From UBA4644 sp900555855 (GTDB lineage Bacteria > Bacillota > Clostridia > Oscillospirales > Butyricicoccaceae), in contig DAWAJD010000019.1 in NCBI GenBank assembly GCA_052289195.1, forward strand, positions 1-42,870: a stretch of DNA of 42,870 bases, read 5' to 3'. Shown here in pieces: positions 7,307 through 15,067 of this stretch. The translations under genes were made by a program, and so were the position numbers. The notes below the pieces were generated by a model, which saw only the letters and a list, made by a program, of their open reading frames with translations, ran no database searches and was not told the origin of the DNA. How positions within the stretch are numbered: the first letter of the stretch is position 1; every line of letters starts with the position of its first letter.

Positions 7307-9354
7307 CGGAGGACCGGCTGGAGGGGCCCCTTTCCGCGCTTTCCGGCGTAGGGCCCCAGCGTTTGGCTCAGCTGAACCGGCTGGGCCTTTTTTCCGTGGG
7401 CGATCTGCTGGCCTATTTCCCCCGGGATTATGAGGACCGGCGAAGCTTCCGCCCCGTGGCGCAGCTGCAGGAGGGGGAGGCGGTGTGCGTCCGCGCCATG
7501 CTGACGGAGCCGCCGGTAAGCTCCCGCCTGCCCGGCGGCAAGGCCATGATCCGGGCCCGGGCGGCAGACGAGACGGGCGTTTTGTTCCTGACCTTTTTCA
7601 ACCAGCCCTATCTCCATCTGGAGACCGGGCAGGACTATATCTTTTTCGGCCGGCCGGAGCGGGTGGGCCGCACCTTCGGCATGGTCAACCCCAGCTACGA
7701 GCGCTTCGGGGCGCAGCGGCTGGCGGGGCGGCTGCTGCCCGTCTATCCCCACCCCGGCGAGCTGAGCCAGAACCAGCTGCGCCGCTGGATCGCGGAAGCG
7801 CTGGAGCAGGCTTCGGGGCATTTTCTGGAGCCGCTGCCGCGGTCGCTTTTGGAACAATACCGGCTGTGCTCCCCGGAGCAGGCCTTTTCGGGCATCCACT
7901 TTCCCGCCGCGCCGGAGGATGTGCGTCAGGCCCGGCGGCGGCTGATCTTTGAGGAGCTTTTCACCTTCTGTCTGGCGGGCCAGCGGCTCAAGCGGGAGGC
8001 TTCCCGCGCTCCCGGCGCGGCGCTGACCCGGTTTGACCCGGAGGAATTTTTCCGCAGCCTGCCCTATGCCCCCACCGGCGCCCAGCGCCGGGCCACGGCG
8101 CAATGCTTCGACGATCTCTGCTCCGGCCACCGGATGAACCGGCTTTTGCAGGGCGATGTGGGCTCCGGCAAGACGCTGGTGGCGGCGGCCTGCGCCTGGC
8201 TGACCTGTCAAAACGGCCAGCAGGCGGTGATCATGGCCCCCACGGAGCTTCTGGCCCGGCAGCATGAACAGACTTTCCGGCAGCTGCTCTCCCCCTTTGG
8301 GATCCCGGTGGAGCTGCTCTGCGGCAGCACCTCCGCGCCGGAGCGGCGGCGGATCCTTTCGCTGGCGCAGGAGGGCGGGCCGCTGGTGCTCTGCGGCACC
8401 CATGCCCTGATCCAGAGCGGGATCTCCCTGCCCCACGCCGCCCTGACGGTGGTGGACGAGCAGCACCGCTTCGGCGTGCGCCAGCGGGCAGCGCTGGGTC
8501 AGCGCTCTGCCGGGGCGCATCTTCTGGCCATGTCTGCCACGCCCATCCCCCGGACGCTGACGCTGATCCTTTACGGCGATCTGGATGTTTCCATTCTGGA
8601 CCAGCTGCCCCCGGGGCGTCAGCCCATCCGCACCTTCGCCCTGCCGGAGGACCGGCGGCAGGATCTTTACGGCTTTCTGCAGCGGCAGGCGGCGGAGGGC
8701 GGGCAGGCCTATATCGTCTGTCCCCTCATCGAGGAAAAGGACGGCGCGCCCCAGCAGGAAAAGCAGGCGGCCGCCGCCTATCTGGACCGGCTGCGCCAGC
8801 AGCTGCCCGGGCTGCGGGCAGGGCTGCTCCACGGCCGCATGAAGGCCGCGGAAAAGGACGCGGTGATGGAGGCCTTTCTCCGGCGGGAGCTGGATGTTCT
8901 GGTGTGTACCACGGTGGTGGAGGTGGGGGTCAATGTGCCCAACGCCACGCTGATGATCGTGGAAAACGCCGGTCTGTTTGGCCTGAGCCAGCTGCACCAG
9001 CTGCGGGGCCGGGTCGGCCGGGGCAGCCGCCAGAGCTATTGCTTCCTGATGTGCGGCGACAGCGGCGAGACCGCCCGGCAGCGCCTTTCCGTTCTCTGCC
9101 GCACCAACGACGGCTTTCAGATCGCCGAGGAGGACCTGCGGCTGCGGGGGCCCGGCGACTTTTTCGGCAGCCGGCAGCACGGCCTGCCCGTCTTTCAGAT
9201 CGCAGATCTGGCCGCCGACCTGAACATTCTGGAGGCCGCCCGGCAGAGCGCCGAGACGCTTCTCGCCCGGGATCCGGAGCTTTCCGGCTATCCGCTGCTG
9301 GCCCGGCGGGTCCAGGCGGCGGCAGATAAGACGCTGGCCGATTCCATGAATTGA
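7303..9354 (+). CDS. recG: ATP-dependent DNA helicase RecG
   Basis: A 683-residue superfamily 2 helicase of normal RecG length. The N-terminal wedge/OB domain is followed by Walker A GDVGSGKT (about residues 283-290), Walker B DEQH (about 385) with DEQHRFGVRQR, the SATPIPRTL motif, and motif VI QLRGRVGRG; the C-terminal TRG region LRGPGDFFGSRQHG is intact. RecG remodels stalled forks and Holliday junctions. It overlaps lexA by four bases, so it is probably co-transcribed and SOS-inducible. In Bacillus subtilis recG lies near yloU-yloV instead; here that pair is about 15 kb away. Confidence 0.97.
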   Translation: MTEDRLEGPLSALSGVGPQRLAQLNRLGLFSVGDLLAYFPRDYEDRRSFRPVAQLQEGEAVCVRAMLTEPPVSSRLPGGKAMIRARAADETGVLFLTFFNQPYLHLETGQDYIFFGRPERVGRTFGMVNPSYERFGAQRLAGRLLPVYPHPGELSQNQLRRWIAEALEQASGHFLEPLPRSLLEQYRLCSPEQAFSGIHFPAAPEDVRQARRRLIFEELFTFCLAGQRLKREASRAPGAALTRFDPEEFFRSLPYAPTGAQRRATAQCFDDLCSGHRMNRLLQGDVGSGKTLVAAACAWLTCQNGQQAVIMAPTELLARQHEQTFRQLLSPFGIPVELLCGSTSAPERRRILSLAQEGGPLVLCGTHALIQSGISLPHAALTVVDEQHRFGVRQRAALGQRSAGAHLLAMSATPIPRTLTLILYGDLDVSILDQLPPGRQPIRTFALPEDRRQDLYGFLQRQAAEGGQAYIVCPLIEEKDGAPQQEKQAAAAYLDRLRQQLPGLRAGLLHGRMKAAEKDAVMEAFLRRELDVLVCTTVVEVGVNVPNATLMIVENAGLFGLSQLHQLRGRVGRGSRQSYCFLMCGDSGETARQRLSVLCRTNDGFQIAEEDLRLRGPGDFFGSRQHGLPVFQIADLAADLNILEAARQSAETLLARDPELSGYPLLARRVQAAADKTLADSMN

Positions 9355-9395
9355 CGCTTGCTAATTGACGCTTATAAATAAAGGAGAAACGCCCT

Positions 9396-9998
9396 ATGAA
9401 GCTCTATCTGATCCGCCACGGCCAGTCCGAAGGCAATGTGAAAGACCTCTGGTATGGCCGCAGCGACCTGCCCCTGACGGAGCTGGGCCGGCAGCAGGCC
9501 GCCCAGGTGGGGCAAAAGCTGCGGGACATCCCCCTTGCCGCCGCCTATTACAGCCCGCTGCAGCGGGCCGCCGACACCTGCCGCATCGCCCTCTCCGCCC
9601 GGGAGGAGGTGCCCCGGGTCATGGTATCTGACCTGCAGGAGCAGTACATGGGGCTTTTGGAGCCGCTTTCCGTGGCGGAGATCCGCCAGCGGATGCCGGA
9701 TTATCTGGAAAAGCTGCTGGCGGACTGGGTCCATACGCCGCCGCTGGAGGGCGAGCCCTACGACACGGGCATGGCGCCCCGGGTGGCCCGGGCGCTGGAC
9801 GCCATCGTGGCAAAGGGAGAGGACTGCGCCATCTTCGCCCACAACGGGCCGCTGTGCTTCGCCGTGACCTATCTTCTGGGCCTGCCCATGGAAGCGGCTC
9901 CCCGGTTTTACTTTCATCAGGGCTGCTATTCCCTGATCCAGCTGGGCTGCGCCTCCATCGACCAGCAGGGCGCCGTTTTGCAGAAGTTCAATTTCTGA
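9396..9998 (+). CDS. Histidine phosphatase family protein (phosphoglycerate mutase-like)
   Basis: A 200-residue branch-1 histidine phosphatase. The phospho-histidine motif LIRHGQSEGN is at residues 4-13, so His7 or 8 is the catalytic nucleophile, and the second conserved His is in IFAHNGPLCF. GLLEP-like and PLTELGRQQA segments also match. The family includes cofactor-dependent phosphoglycerate mutases, CobC and broad phosphatases; the exact substrate cannot be read from sequence. An AAAGGAG site precedes the ATG. It is 41 nt after recG, in the same direction, so it may be the last gene of the lexA-recG transcript. Confidence 0.88.
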   Translation: MKLYLIRHGQSEGNVKDLWYGRSDLPLTELGRQQAAQVGQKLRDIPLAAAYYSPLQRAADTCRIALSAREEVPRVMVSDLQEQYMGLLEPLSVAEIRQRMPDYLEKLLADWVHTPPLEGEPYDTGMAPRVARALDAIVAKGEDCAIFAHNGPLCFAVTYLLGLPMEAAPRFYFHQGCYSLIQLGCASIDQQGAVLQKFNF

Positions 9999-10034
9999 AG
10001 CCCGAAAAGCGCCCGCTTTCTTTTCTTTTCGCCC

Positions 10035-10063
10035 TTGCGCAGGGGCGGACGGTATGCTATACT
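10035..10063 (+). promoter_or_regulatory. Predicted promoter of prfB
   Basis: TTGCGC (10035-10040) and TATACT (10058-10063) are 17 nt apart. The start would be near 10070, giving a very short leader before the GGAGG site and the ATG at 10085. Confidence 0.6.
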
Positions 10064-10084
10064 TTCATATTGGAGGGATTTGCA

Positions 10085-11203
10085 ATGCTTATTTATGATG
10101 ATATCCGTTTCAAACTGAACAATATGAAGCCCAAGCTTTCCGATCTGCGCCAGGCGCTGGATCTGGACAAGGGCCAGGAGGAGATCGCCGCGCTGGAAAA
10201 GCAGTCGGCGGAGCCCGGCTTCTGGGACGACCCGGCCAACAGCCAGAAGGTCCTGCAGCGCATCAAGCAGCTGAAGGACAAGGCCGCCCACTACGCCGCC
10301 CTGACCACCATGTATGAGGATGTGGTCACCACCATCGAAATGGCGGAGGAGATGGAGGACGAGAGCCTCTTTCCCGAGGTGCAGGAGGGCTTTAAGCGCA
10401 CGGAGGCCGAGCTGGAGCGTCAGACGCTGACCACCCTGCTCTCCGGCGAATACGACGCCAACAACGCCATCCTTAGCTTCCACGCCGGCGCCGGCGGAAC
10501 GGAGGCCATGGACTGGACGCAGATGCTGGTGCGGATGTATCAGCACTGGGCCGACGCCAAGGGCTTCAAATGGAAGATGCTGGATGAGCTGGACGGTGAG
10601 GACGCCGGCCTGAAGAGCGCGGAAATGCTCATTGAGGGCGAAAATGCCTATGGCTACCTCAAGAGCGAAAACGGCGTCCACCGGCTGGTGCGGGTCTCGC
10701 CCTTCGACGCCTCCGGCCGCCGGCAGACCAGCTTTGCGGCGCTGGAGGTCATGCCCGAGATGCCCGACGATGTGGACATCGACATCCGCCCGGAGGACCT
10801 GCGGGTGGATACCTACCGCTCCTCCGGCGCCGGCGGACAGCATGTAAACAAGACGGAATCCGCCATCCGCATCACCCACATCCCCTCCGGCGTGGTGGTC
10901 GCCTGCCAGACGGAGCGGAGCCAGATCCAGAACCGGGCCACGGCCATGAAGATGCTGAAATCCCGCCTGATGGAGATCAAGCAGCGGGAGCATCTGGACA
11001 AGATCGAGGACATCAAGGGCGTCCAGATGAAGATCGAATGGGGCAGCCAGATCCGCTCCTATGTCTTCATGCCCTATACGCTGGTGAAGGACCATCGCAC
11101 CGGCTTTGAAAACGGCAACATCGGCGCCGTCATGGACGGCGATCTGGACGGCTTTATCAACGCCTACCTCAAATGCTCCGCCACCGGCGAATGGGCAAAG
11201 TGA
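10085..11203 (+). CDS. prfB: Peptide chain release factor 2 (single-frame)
   Basis: A 372-residue class I release factor. The anticodon-mimic tripeptide SPF (about residues 204-206, VSPFDASGRRQ) marks RF2, which reads UGA and UAA. The catalytic GGQ loop is at about 249-251 (SSGAGGQHVNKTESA). RF2 genes often need a +1 frameshift near codon 25 (CUU UGA C); here the frame is continuous through the corresponding RQALDLDKGQEEI region, with no in-frame UGA and no slippery site. The ATG at 10085 follows a GGAGG site. The frame is open further upstream, but with no suitable start. Confidence 0.97.
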   Translation: MLIYDDIRFKLNNMKPKLSDLRQALDLDKGQEEIAALEKQSAEPGFWDDPANSQKVLQRIKQLKDKAAHYAALTTMYEDVVTTIEMAEEMEDESLFPEVQEGFKRTEAELERQTLTTLLSGEYDANNAILSFHAGAGGTEAMDWTQMLVRMYQHWADAKGFKWKMLDELDGEDAGLKSAEMLIEGENAYGYLKSENGVHRLVRVSPFDASGRRQTSFAALEVMPEMPDDVDIDIRPEDLRVDTYRSSGAGGQHVNKTESAIRITHIPSGVVVACQTERSQIQNRATAMKMLKSRLMEIKQREHLDKIEDIKGVQMKIEWGSQIRSYVFMPYTLVKDHRTGFENGNIGAVMDGDLDGFINAYLKCSATGEWAK

Positions 11204-11273
11204 CCCGGCGCGGCGCGGGCAGGCGCCTTCGCCGCGATCCGATAGATAACACAAGATAAGAAAGGAGCTTTCT

Positions 11274-12029
11274 ATGGTCCAAATGCGTCAGCCCTATGAG
11301 CGGCCCGCCCTGAAGCAGGATGCCAAGGCCGCCATGGCAAAAAAATCCCCCACGATCTATCTGCTTTCCCTGCTCATGCTGGTGATCAACCTGCTGCCCA
11401 CGGCGGTGATCCAGGGCCCGGTCTACCTCAACGCCTTCCGCACGGGAAGCCTGGACGGCCTGCAGGAGTCTCTGGTCGTCCGTATGCAGACCTCCGGCGC
11501 CGGCGTCTCGCTGGTGACGATGCTGATCAATCTGTTTCTGTCCATCGTGGCCGTGGGCTACTGCCGCTACTGCCTGCGGGTCTCCCGGGAGGAGGAGACC
11601 GGCGGCGCGGAGGAGCTGTTTCGCTGCTTCCCCCAGTTCTGGCGCTTTTTCGTGCTCAATCTGCTCACCGGCCTTTTCGTGATGCTCTGGAGCTTTCTGC
11701 TGATTATCCCGGGCATCATCGCCGCCCTTTCCTACAGCCAGGCCACCTTCCTGATGCTGGACGATCCGGAGCTTTCCGCCCTGGACGCCATCCGCCAGAG
11801 CAAGGCGCTGATGCGGGGACATAAGGGCGAATACTTCACCCTGTGCCTGTCCTTCTTCGGCTGGATGCTGCTGTCCGGCCTGACGCTGGGCATCCTGGGC
11901 ATCTGGCTGGAGCCCTACATGACCGTCACCCAGGCCAATTATTACAACAGCCTCATCGGCTGGCAGCCGGCCGAGGCGGTTTTGCCCGACGACGCGCCCC
12001 CCGCGCCCGACGCCTGGTGGGGCCAGTAA
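11274..12029 (+). CDS. DUF975 family integral membrane protein
   Basis: A 251-residue membrane protein with an RBS (AAAGGAG) 8 nt before the ATG. Hydrophobic segments are visible near residues 25-48, 78-100, 123-162 (a long pair containing IIPGIIAALSYSQATFLML) and 195-215. The IPGI-xA-LSYSQA-xFLMLDDP region followed by AIRQSKALMRGHKGEYF is characteristic of DUF975 proteins as I recall them. The function of the family is not established. It stands alone between prfB and a strong terminator, with no informative neighbours. Confidence 0.8.
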   Translation: MVQMRQPYERPALKQDAKAAMAKKSPTIYLLSLLMLVINLLPTAVIQGPVYLNAFRTGSLDGLQESLVVRMQTSGAGVSLVTMLINLFLSIVAVGYCRYCLRVSREEETGGAEELFRCFPQFWRFFVLNLLTGLFVMLWSFLLIIPGIIAALSYSQATFLMLDDPELSALDAIRQSKALMRGHKGEYFTLCLSFFGWMLLSGLTLGILGIWLEPYMTVTQANYYNSLIGWQPAEAVLPDDAPPAPDAWWGQ

Positions 12030-12058
12030 GCCCCCGGCCTTCCCATAAAAGCAAAGCG

Positions 12059-12098
12059 CTCCGGCGGAGCCCGCAAGGGTCTTCCGCCGGAGTTTTTT
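12059..12098 (+). terminator. Intrinsic terminator after the DUF975 gene
   Basis: A perfect 10-bp stem CTCCGGCGGA/TCCGCCGGAG (12059-12068/12083-12092) with a 14-nt loop, followed by six Ts (12093-12098). Confidence 0.85.
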
Positions 12099-12120
12099 GT
12101 CCGGGCGGCCTGCGCCGCCC

Positions 12121-12357
12121 TCAGTCCCGAAAGTCAAACAGGTCTCTGGGCTGGATCTCCAGCACCTCACACAGCCGAAAGATCACGTCAAAGGACACGC
12201 CCACATTGCCCAGCTCAATGGCGCTGATATGGCTCCGGTCGATCTCCGCAAGCTCCGCCAGCTGCAGCTGGGTGAGCTTTTTCCGCTTGCGGTAATAGAC
12301 CACATTCAGGCCAAACTTTTCATAAAGCGGTTTATACTCTTTTTTCACTCGGATCAC
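12121..12357 (-). CDS. XRE-family transcriptional regulator
   Basis: A 78-residue, one-domain regulator. The helix-turn-helix is KKLTQLQLAELAEIDRSHIS (about residues 28-47), followed by the recognition-loop residues AIELGNVGVSFDVIFRLCEVLEI, typical of Cro/C1-type HTH proteins. There is no sensor domain. I place the start at the GTG at 12357, 5 nt after an AGGAG site; a second GTG at 12348 is possible, and ORF extension further upstream lacks an RBS. It is transcribed away from a palindrome at 12406-12422 that overlaps a strong divergent promoter, so it may repress that promoter. Confidence 0.85.
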   Translation of the reverse strand: MIRVKKEYKPLYEKFGLNVVYYRKRKKLTQLQLAELAEIDRSHISAIELGNVGVSFDVIFRLCEVLEIQPRDLFDFRD

Positions 12358-12405
12358 CCCTGCTCCTATTGTAGGGTGCCCACGAAAAGGCATAAACCTT
12401 GTAAA

Positions 12406-12422
12406 AATCGCGCTGCGCGATT
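12406..12422. promoter_or_regulatory. Perfect palindrome, candidate operator for the XRE regulator
   Basis: AATCGCGCTGCGCGATT has two 8-bp arms around one central base. It lies about 50 bp upstream of the XRE gene and its last two bases are the first two of the TTGACA -35 of the divergent promoter. Position and symmetry fit a dimeric repressor site; binding itself is inferred. Confidence 0.55.
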
Positions 12423-12449
12423 GACACAAGTCATTTGATTTGTTAAAAT
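12421..12449 (+). promoter_or_regulatory. Strong sigma-A promoter with no protein-coding gene after it
   Basis: TTGACA (12421-12426, perfect consensus) and TAAAAT (12444-12449) with a 17-nt spacer. Transcription should start near 12457. The next plus-strand protein gene is more than 11 kb away, and an intrinsic terminator lies only about 60-95 nt downstream. Confidence 0.7.
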
Positions 12450-12456
12450 GTATTTT

Positions 12457-12553
12457 AGTGCCGGAGGCTCCCCACTTCCGGCGCTCGCCGGCCGGGCTTT
12501 TCCCGCCGGACGAAAACGACGAAGACGATCCGCTGCGTCTCCGTCGTTTTTTT
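12457..12553 (+). ncRNA. Candidate small RNA, about 97 nt
   Basis: It is bounded by a near-consensus promoter and a strong plus-strand intrinsic terminator. Three hairpins can be drawn by hand. The first is GTGCCGGA/TCCGGCGC (12458-12465/12477-12484), with an 11-nt loop that contains CTCCCC. The second is CCGGC+GGG/CCC+GCCGG (12488-12509) with one bulged C. The third is the terminator. The C-rich loop is complementary to Shine-Dalgarno sequences, a feature of several known regulatory RNAs. No ORF with an RBS is seen inside. I do not recognise it as a named family. The 3' end overlaps the end of the convergent nagZ gene, so it could also act on that mRNA. Confidence 0.55.
12515..12553. terminator. 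Bidirectional terminator between the small RNA and nagZ
   Basis: The stem AACGACG+AGACG/CGTCT+CGTCGTT (12515-12527/12536-12548) has one mismatch and an 8-nt loop. It is followed by seven Ts on the plus strand (12547-12553) and by four Ts on the minus strand, so it is stronger for the plus-strand transcript. The plus-strand T-run touches the nagZ stop codon. Confidence 0.75.
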
Positions 12554-13778
12554 ATGCGTTTTTCTCCTGCGGCTCCATGGGCAAAAGCCCCAGCCGCAGC
12601 TTCGCCTGCAGCACCCGCAGGCAGGCCGTCTCCACCAGCTCCCAGGTCAGCTCCCCCTGCTCCAGCGCCTGCCGGACGGCGGCGATATCCCCCGCCGGGT
12701 CGGAGGTGACCACCATATCGTTGCCCGCCTGCAGCGCCAGCACTGCGGCAGAGCCGTTTTCCGTATCGTCCTTCACCGCGTCCATGGCCAGATCGTCCGT
12801 AAGGATCAGCCCGTCAAAGCTCAGCTCCTCCCGCAGCACCCGGTGGACCTCCGGCGAAAGCGAGGCAGGCAGCGTATCGTCCATGCATTCCACAATATTG
12901 TGGCTCACCAAAACGGCGGTGGCCCCCGCCCGGATGCCCGCCGCAAAGGGCACAAGATCGCATTCGTCCAGCTGCTCCCGGGTGCGGCGGTCGATGACCG
13001 CGGCGGTATGGGTGTCGCCGTTGCTGCCATAGCCGGGGAAATGCTTGAGCACGGAGCCGATGCCGGCGCGCTCCATCTCCTCCACCACGGCGGTCACATA
13101 GTCCGCCGTGGCCTGGGCGTCCTGCCCAAAGGCCCGGTCATACATATAATCGCGCTTTTGCGTGGAAACATCCGCCACCGGCGCAAAATTGATGTTGATG
13201 CCCAGCGCCAGCAGGGCGGCGCTTTTGCCGGCGGCGTCCTGGCGGACGGCGTCCAGTCCCCCCTGCCGAAAGAGCTTTTGCGGCGAGGCAAAGCGCTTTG
13301 CGAACAGCTCCGGGTTTTGGCTGACCCGGCACACCGTCCCGCCCTCCTCGTCCGTACCGAAAAACATAGGGATCTCCGCCGCCTGCCGGTCTGCTTCCAT
13401 CTGGGCCAGAAAGGCCTCCCGGGTCAGCCAGTTTCCCTGCGCATCCTGCAGGTCCCGGCGAAACAGCAGATAGCCGCCCAGCGGATATTCCGCCAGAAAG
13501 GCTGCGGCGTCCCCTGCGGGGCGACGGGCAAAAAACACCTGCCCCAGCTTCTGCTCCGCCGTCATGTCCGCCAGAATGGCTCTGGCCCGGGTCAGCACCG
13601 GGTCCTCCTCCGGCGCTTCCGGCTGGGGCGGCTCCTCCGGCGGGGCGGGGATCTCCGGCTCCGCAGGCTCCGGCGAGGGGATCACTGGCGTCTCCGGCAG
13701 CACGGGCTGCTGCCCGCAGCCGCACAGCAGCGCCGCCAGACAAAGGCTCAGCAGTCCCAAAAGGAATCGATGCTTCAT
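12552..13778 (-). CDS. nagZ: Glycoside hydrolase family 3 lipoprotein (NagZ-like beta-N-acetylhexosaminidase)
   Basis: A 408-residue lipoprotein. The signal peptide ends in the lipobox LCGC with Cys21 as the lipid anchor, followed by a Pro/Glu-rich spacer to about residue 60. The GH3 catalytic domain has the NagZ signature KHFPGYGSNGDTH (about residues 245-257), which carries the Asp-His acid/base pair, and LILTDDLAMDAV (about 326) with the nucleophile Asp. NagZ removes GlcNAc from cell-wall muropeptides; in Firmicutes it acts outside the membrane. AAGGAGGAG precedes the ATG. It is 53 nt downstream of a GntR regulator on the same strand, separated by a hairpin. Confidence 0.88.
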   Translation of the reverse strand: MKHRFLLGLLSLCLAALLCGCGQQPVLPETPVIPSPEPAEPEIPAPPEEPPQPEAPEEDPVLTRARAILADMTAEQKLGQVFFARRPAGDAAAFLAEYPLGGYLLFRRDLQDAQGNWLTREAFLAQMEADRQAAEIPMFFGTDEEGGTVCRVSQNPELFAKRFASPQKLFRQGGLDAVRQDAAGKSAALLALGININFAPVADVSTQKRDYMYDRAFGQDAQATADYVTAVVEEMERAGIGSVLKHFPGYGSNGDTHTAAVIDRRTREQLDECDLVPFAAGIRAGATAVLVSHNIVECMDDTLPASLSPEVHRVLREELSFDGLILTDDLAMDAVKDDTENGSAAVLALQAGNDMVVTSDPAGDIAAVRQALEQGELTWELVETACLRVLQAKLRLGLLPMEPQEKNA

Positions 13779-13790
13779 GGCTCCTCCTTA

Positions 13791-13818
13791 GAAAGAAGGC
13801 CCGCCGGCTCCGGCGGGC
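13791..13818 (-). terminator. Hairpin between the GntR gene and nagZ
   Basis: The stem GCCCGCCGG/CCGGCGGGC (13799-13807/13810-13818) with a 2-nt loop is followed on the minus strand by CTTCTTTC, a poor U-tract. It may be a partial terminator that lowers nagZ expression relative to the regulator. Confidence 0.55.
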
Positions 13819-13831
13819 GCAGCGTTTTCCG

Positions 13832-14431
13832 TCAATAGGTCAGCTCCAGATCCCGGCGCAGCAGGGCCTGGGCCCGCTCCACATCCCGGGCCAGCAGCGC
13901 GTCGGCAATGTCCCGGTGATAGTGGCGCTCCTCCAGCGCGGCCTGAGAATAAAACCGATAGCCCGCCCGGCGCACCTGCCAGATCAGATGCTCTAAGCTG
14001 GCATACAGCCGCTTGTTGCCGGAAAGCCGGGCCAGCTCCAGATGGAAGCTGCTGTTGGAGGCATGGACCTGCTCCAGCGTATGCTCCGGGCCGGTGCCCT
14101 GAGAAATGATCGCATAAAGCCCGCGCAGCTCCTGCTCCGTGGCCTGCCGGATGGCAAGCTCCGCCGCCAGCAGCTCCAGCGGCAGGCGGACCTGCTGGAT
14201 CTCCCGAAAATCCTCCTCGGTGATGTTGCTGACCACATAGCCCCGGCGGGGATAGCTCACCAGATAGCCCTCCTGACAGAGCTGGTGCAGCGCCTCCCGC
14301 ACGGGCATCTTGCTGGCCCCATAGCGGTCCGCCACCTGCTGCTCTCCCAGCATATCCCCCGGCTGCAGCGCCCCGGAAATGACGGCCTCCCGGTAGTCCT
14401 CATAGATCGTCCTCGCCATCGTTTGCGCCAT
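13832..14431 (-). CDS. GntR-family transcriptional regulator (FCD subfamily)
   Basis: A 199-residue regulator. The N-terminal winged HTH spans residues 1-70, with the GntR pattern AVISGALQPGDMLGEQQVADRYGASKMPVREALHQLCQEGYL, followed by an all-helical FCD-type ligand domain (residues about 80-195). FCD regulators often respond to organic acids or sugar acids; the ligand here cannot be read. I chose the ATG at 14431 because GAGAGG lies 8 nt upstream; the ATG at 14452 has no RBS. The nearest target candidate is nagZ just downstream. Confidence 0.88.
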   Translation of the reverse strand: MAQTMARTIYEDYREAVISGALQPGDMLGEQQVADRYGASKMPVREALHQLCQEGYLVSYPRRGYVVSNITEEDFREIQQVRLPLELLAAELAIRQATEQELRGLYAIISQGTGPEHTLEQVHASNSSFHLELARLSGNKRLYASLEHLIWQVRRAGYRFYSQAALEERHYHRDIADALLARDVERAQALLRRDLELTY

Positions 14432-14470
14432 AATGCCATCCTCTCTGAACATACGCAGTTTATCCTGTTT

Positions 14471-14499
14471 ACTATACTACGGCGCCCGCCAAATGTCAA
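14471..14499 (-). promoter_or_regulatory. Predicted promoter of the GntR gene
   Basis: On the minus strand TTGACA (14499-14494) and TATAGT (14476-14471) are 17 nt apart, a near-consensus vegetative promoter. Transcription would start near 14464, about 33 nt before the chosen ATG. Confidence 0.75.
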
Positions 14500-14517
14500 C
14501 CGCGCGCCGGGGCATAG

Positions 14518-14546
14518 AAAAACCGCCGCGGCAAACGCCGCGGCGG
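14518..14546 (-). terminator. Intrinsic terminator after the YegP-like gene
   Basis: The stem CCGCCGCGGC/GCCGCGGCGG (14523-14532/14537-14546), with a 4-nt loop, is followed on the minus strand by five Ts. Confidence 0.8.
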
Positions 14547-14570
14547 GACATCTCAGATCTGCTGCCGGCT

Positions 14571-14936
14571 TCAGCCGGTGATGATGGGCGCCTCCGGTGC
14601 ATTGAGCATGACGCTCTGGATGCCGGTCTTGCAGGAGCGCTTGGCCGTATAGCCCTCGGAATAGGCCACGATATTGCCCTGTTCGTCCCGCAGACGGAAG
14701 CACTTTGTGCCCTTATCATTATGATAAAGCTCATACTTCGGTGCTTCAAAGGTCTCCCCATGGGGAAGCGTCTGGTCTTCGATGGGCGAATTGGCACAGC
14801 GCTGCACGCTGTGAATGGCCTCAACGCAGGCTTCCATGGTAAGGTAAACGGTGGATGTTGCGATGATCTGTCCGTTTCCGGCCTTCAGGTTGAACTTATA
14901 ACCGGACCGGAGCTGCTGCACAGTAAATTTTCCCAT
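14571..14936 (-). CDS. YegP / DUF1508 family protein with two repeats
   Basis: A 121-residue protein made of two copies of the DUF1508 unit. Copy 1 (about residues 12-48) reads YKFNLKAGNGQIIATSTVYL; copy 2 (about 67-113) reads YELYHNDKGTKCFRLRDEQG and then IVAYSEGYTAKRSCKTGIQS. Typical features are the F-x-L-xx-xNGxxIaxS-xxY core followed by an AC/SCxxGIxSV helix. Function of the family is not established; small, soluble, probably cytoplasmic. The RBS before the ATG is weak (AGGGAAG). It has its own terminator, and a 270-nt upstream gap sits between it and the ABC operon. Confidence 0.85.
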   Translation of the reverse strand: MGKFTVQQLRSGYKFNLKAGNGQIIATSTVYLTMEACVEAIHSVQRCANSPIEDQTLPHGETFEAPKYELYHNDKGTKCFRLRDEQGNIVAYSEGYTAKRSCKTGIQSVMLNAPEAPIITG

Positions 14937-15067
14937 AGTACTTCCCTTCCGCTGTTCCGTGATATCACTGATCTTCCAGTTCCCCTATTTTATTTTTATA
15001 CCACAGTTTCCTGAAAAAAGAAAGGGGAAATATAGCCAAATGCTGAATTTTTGTGCTATTTTCTGAT

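Noticed and set aside
9396..9998. Assignment as cobalamin phosphatase CobC or as phosphoglycerate mutase GpmA
   Set aside because: Motifs only show the histidine phosphatase family. No cobalamin or glycolysis genes are nearby, so no symbol was given.
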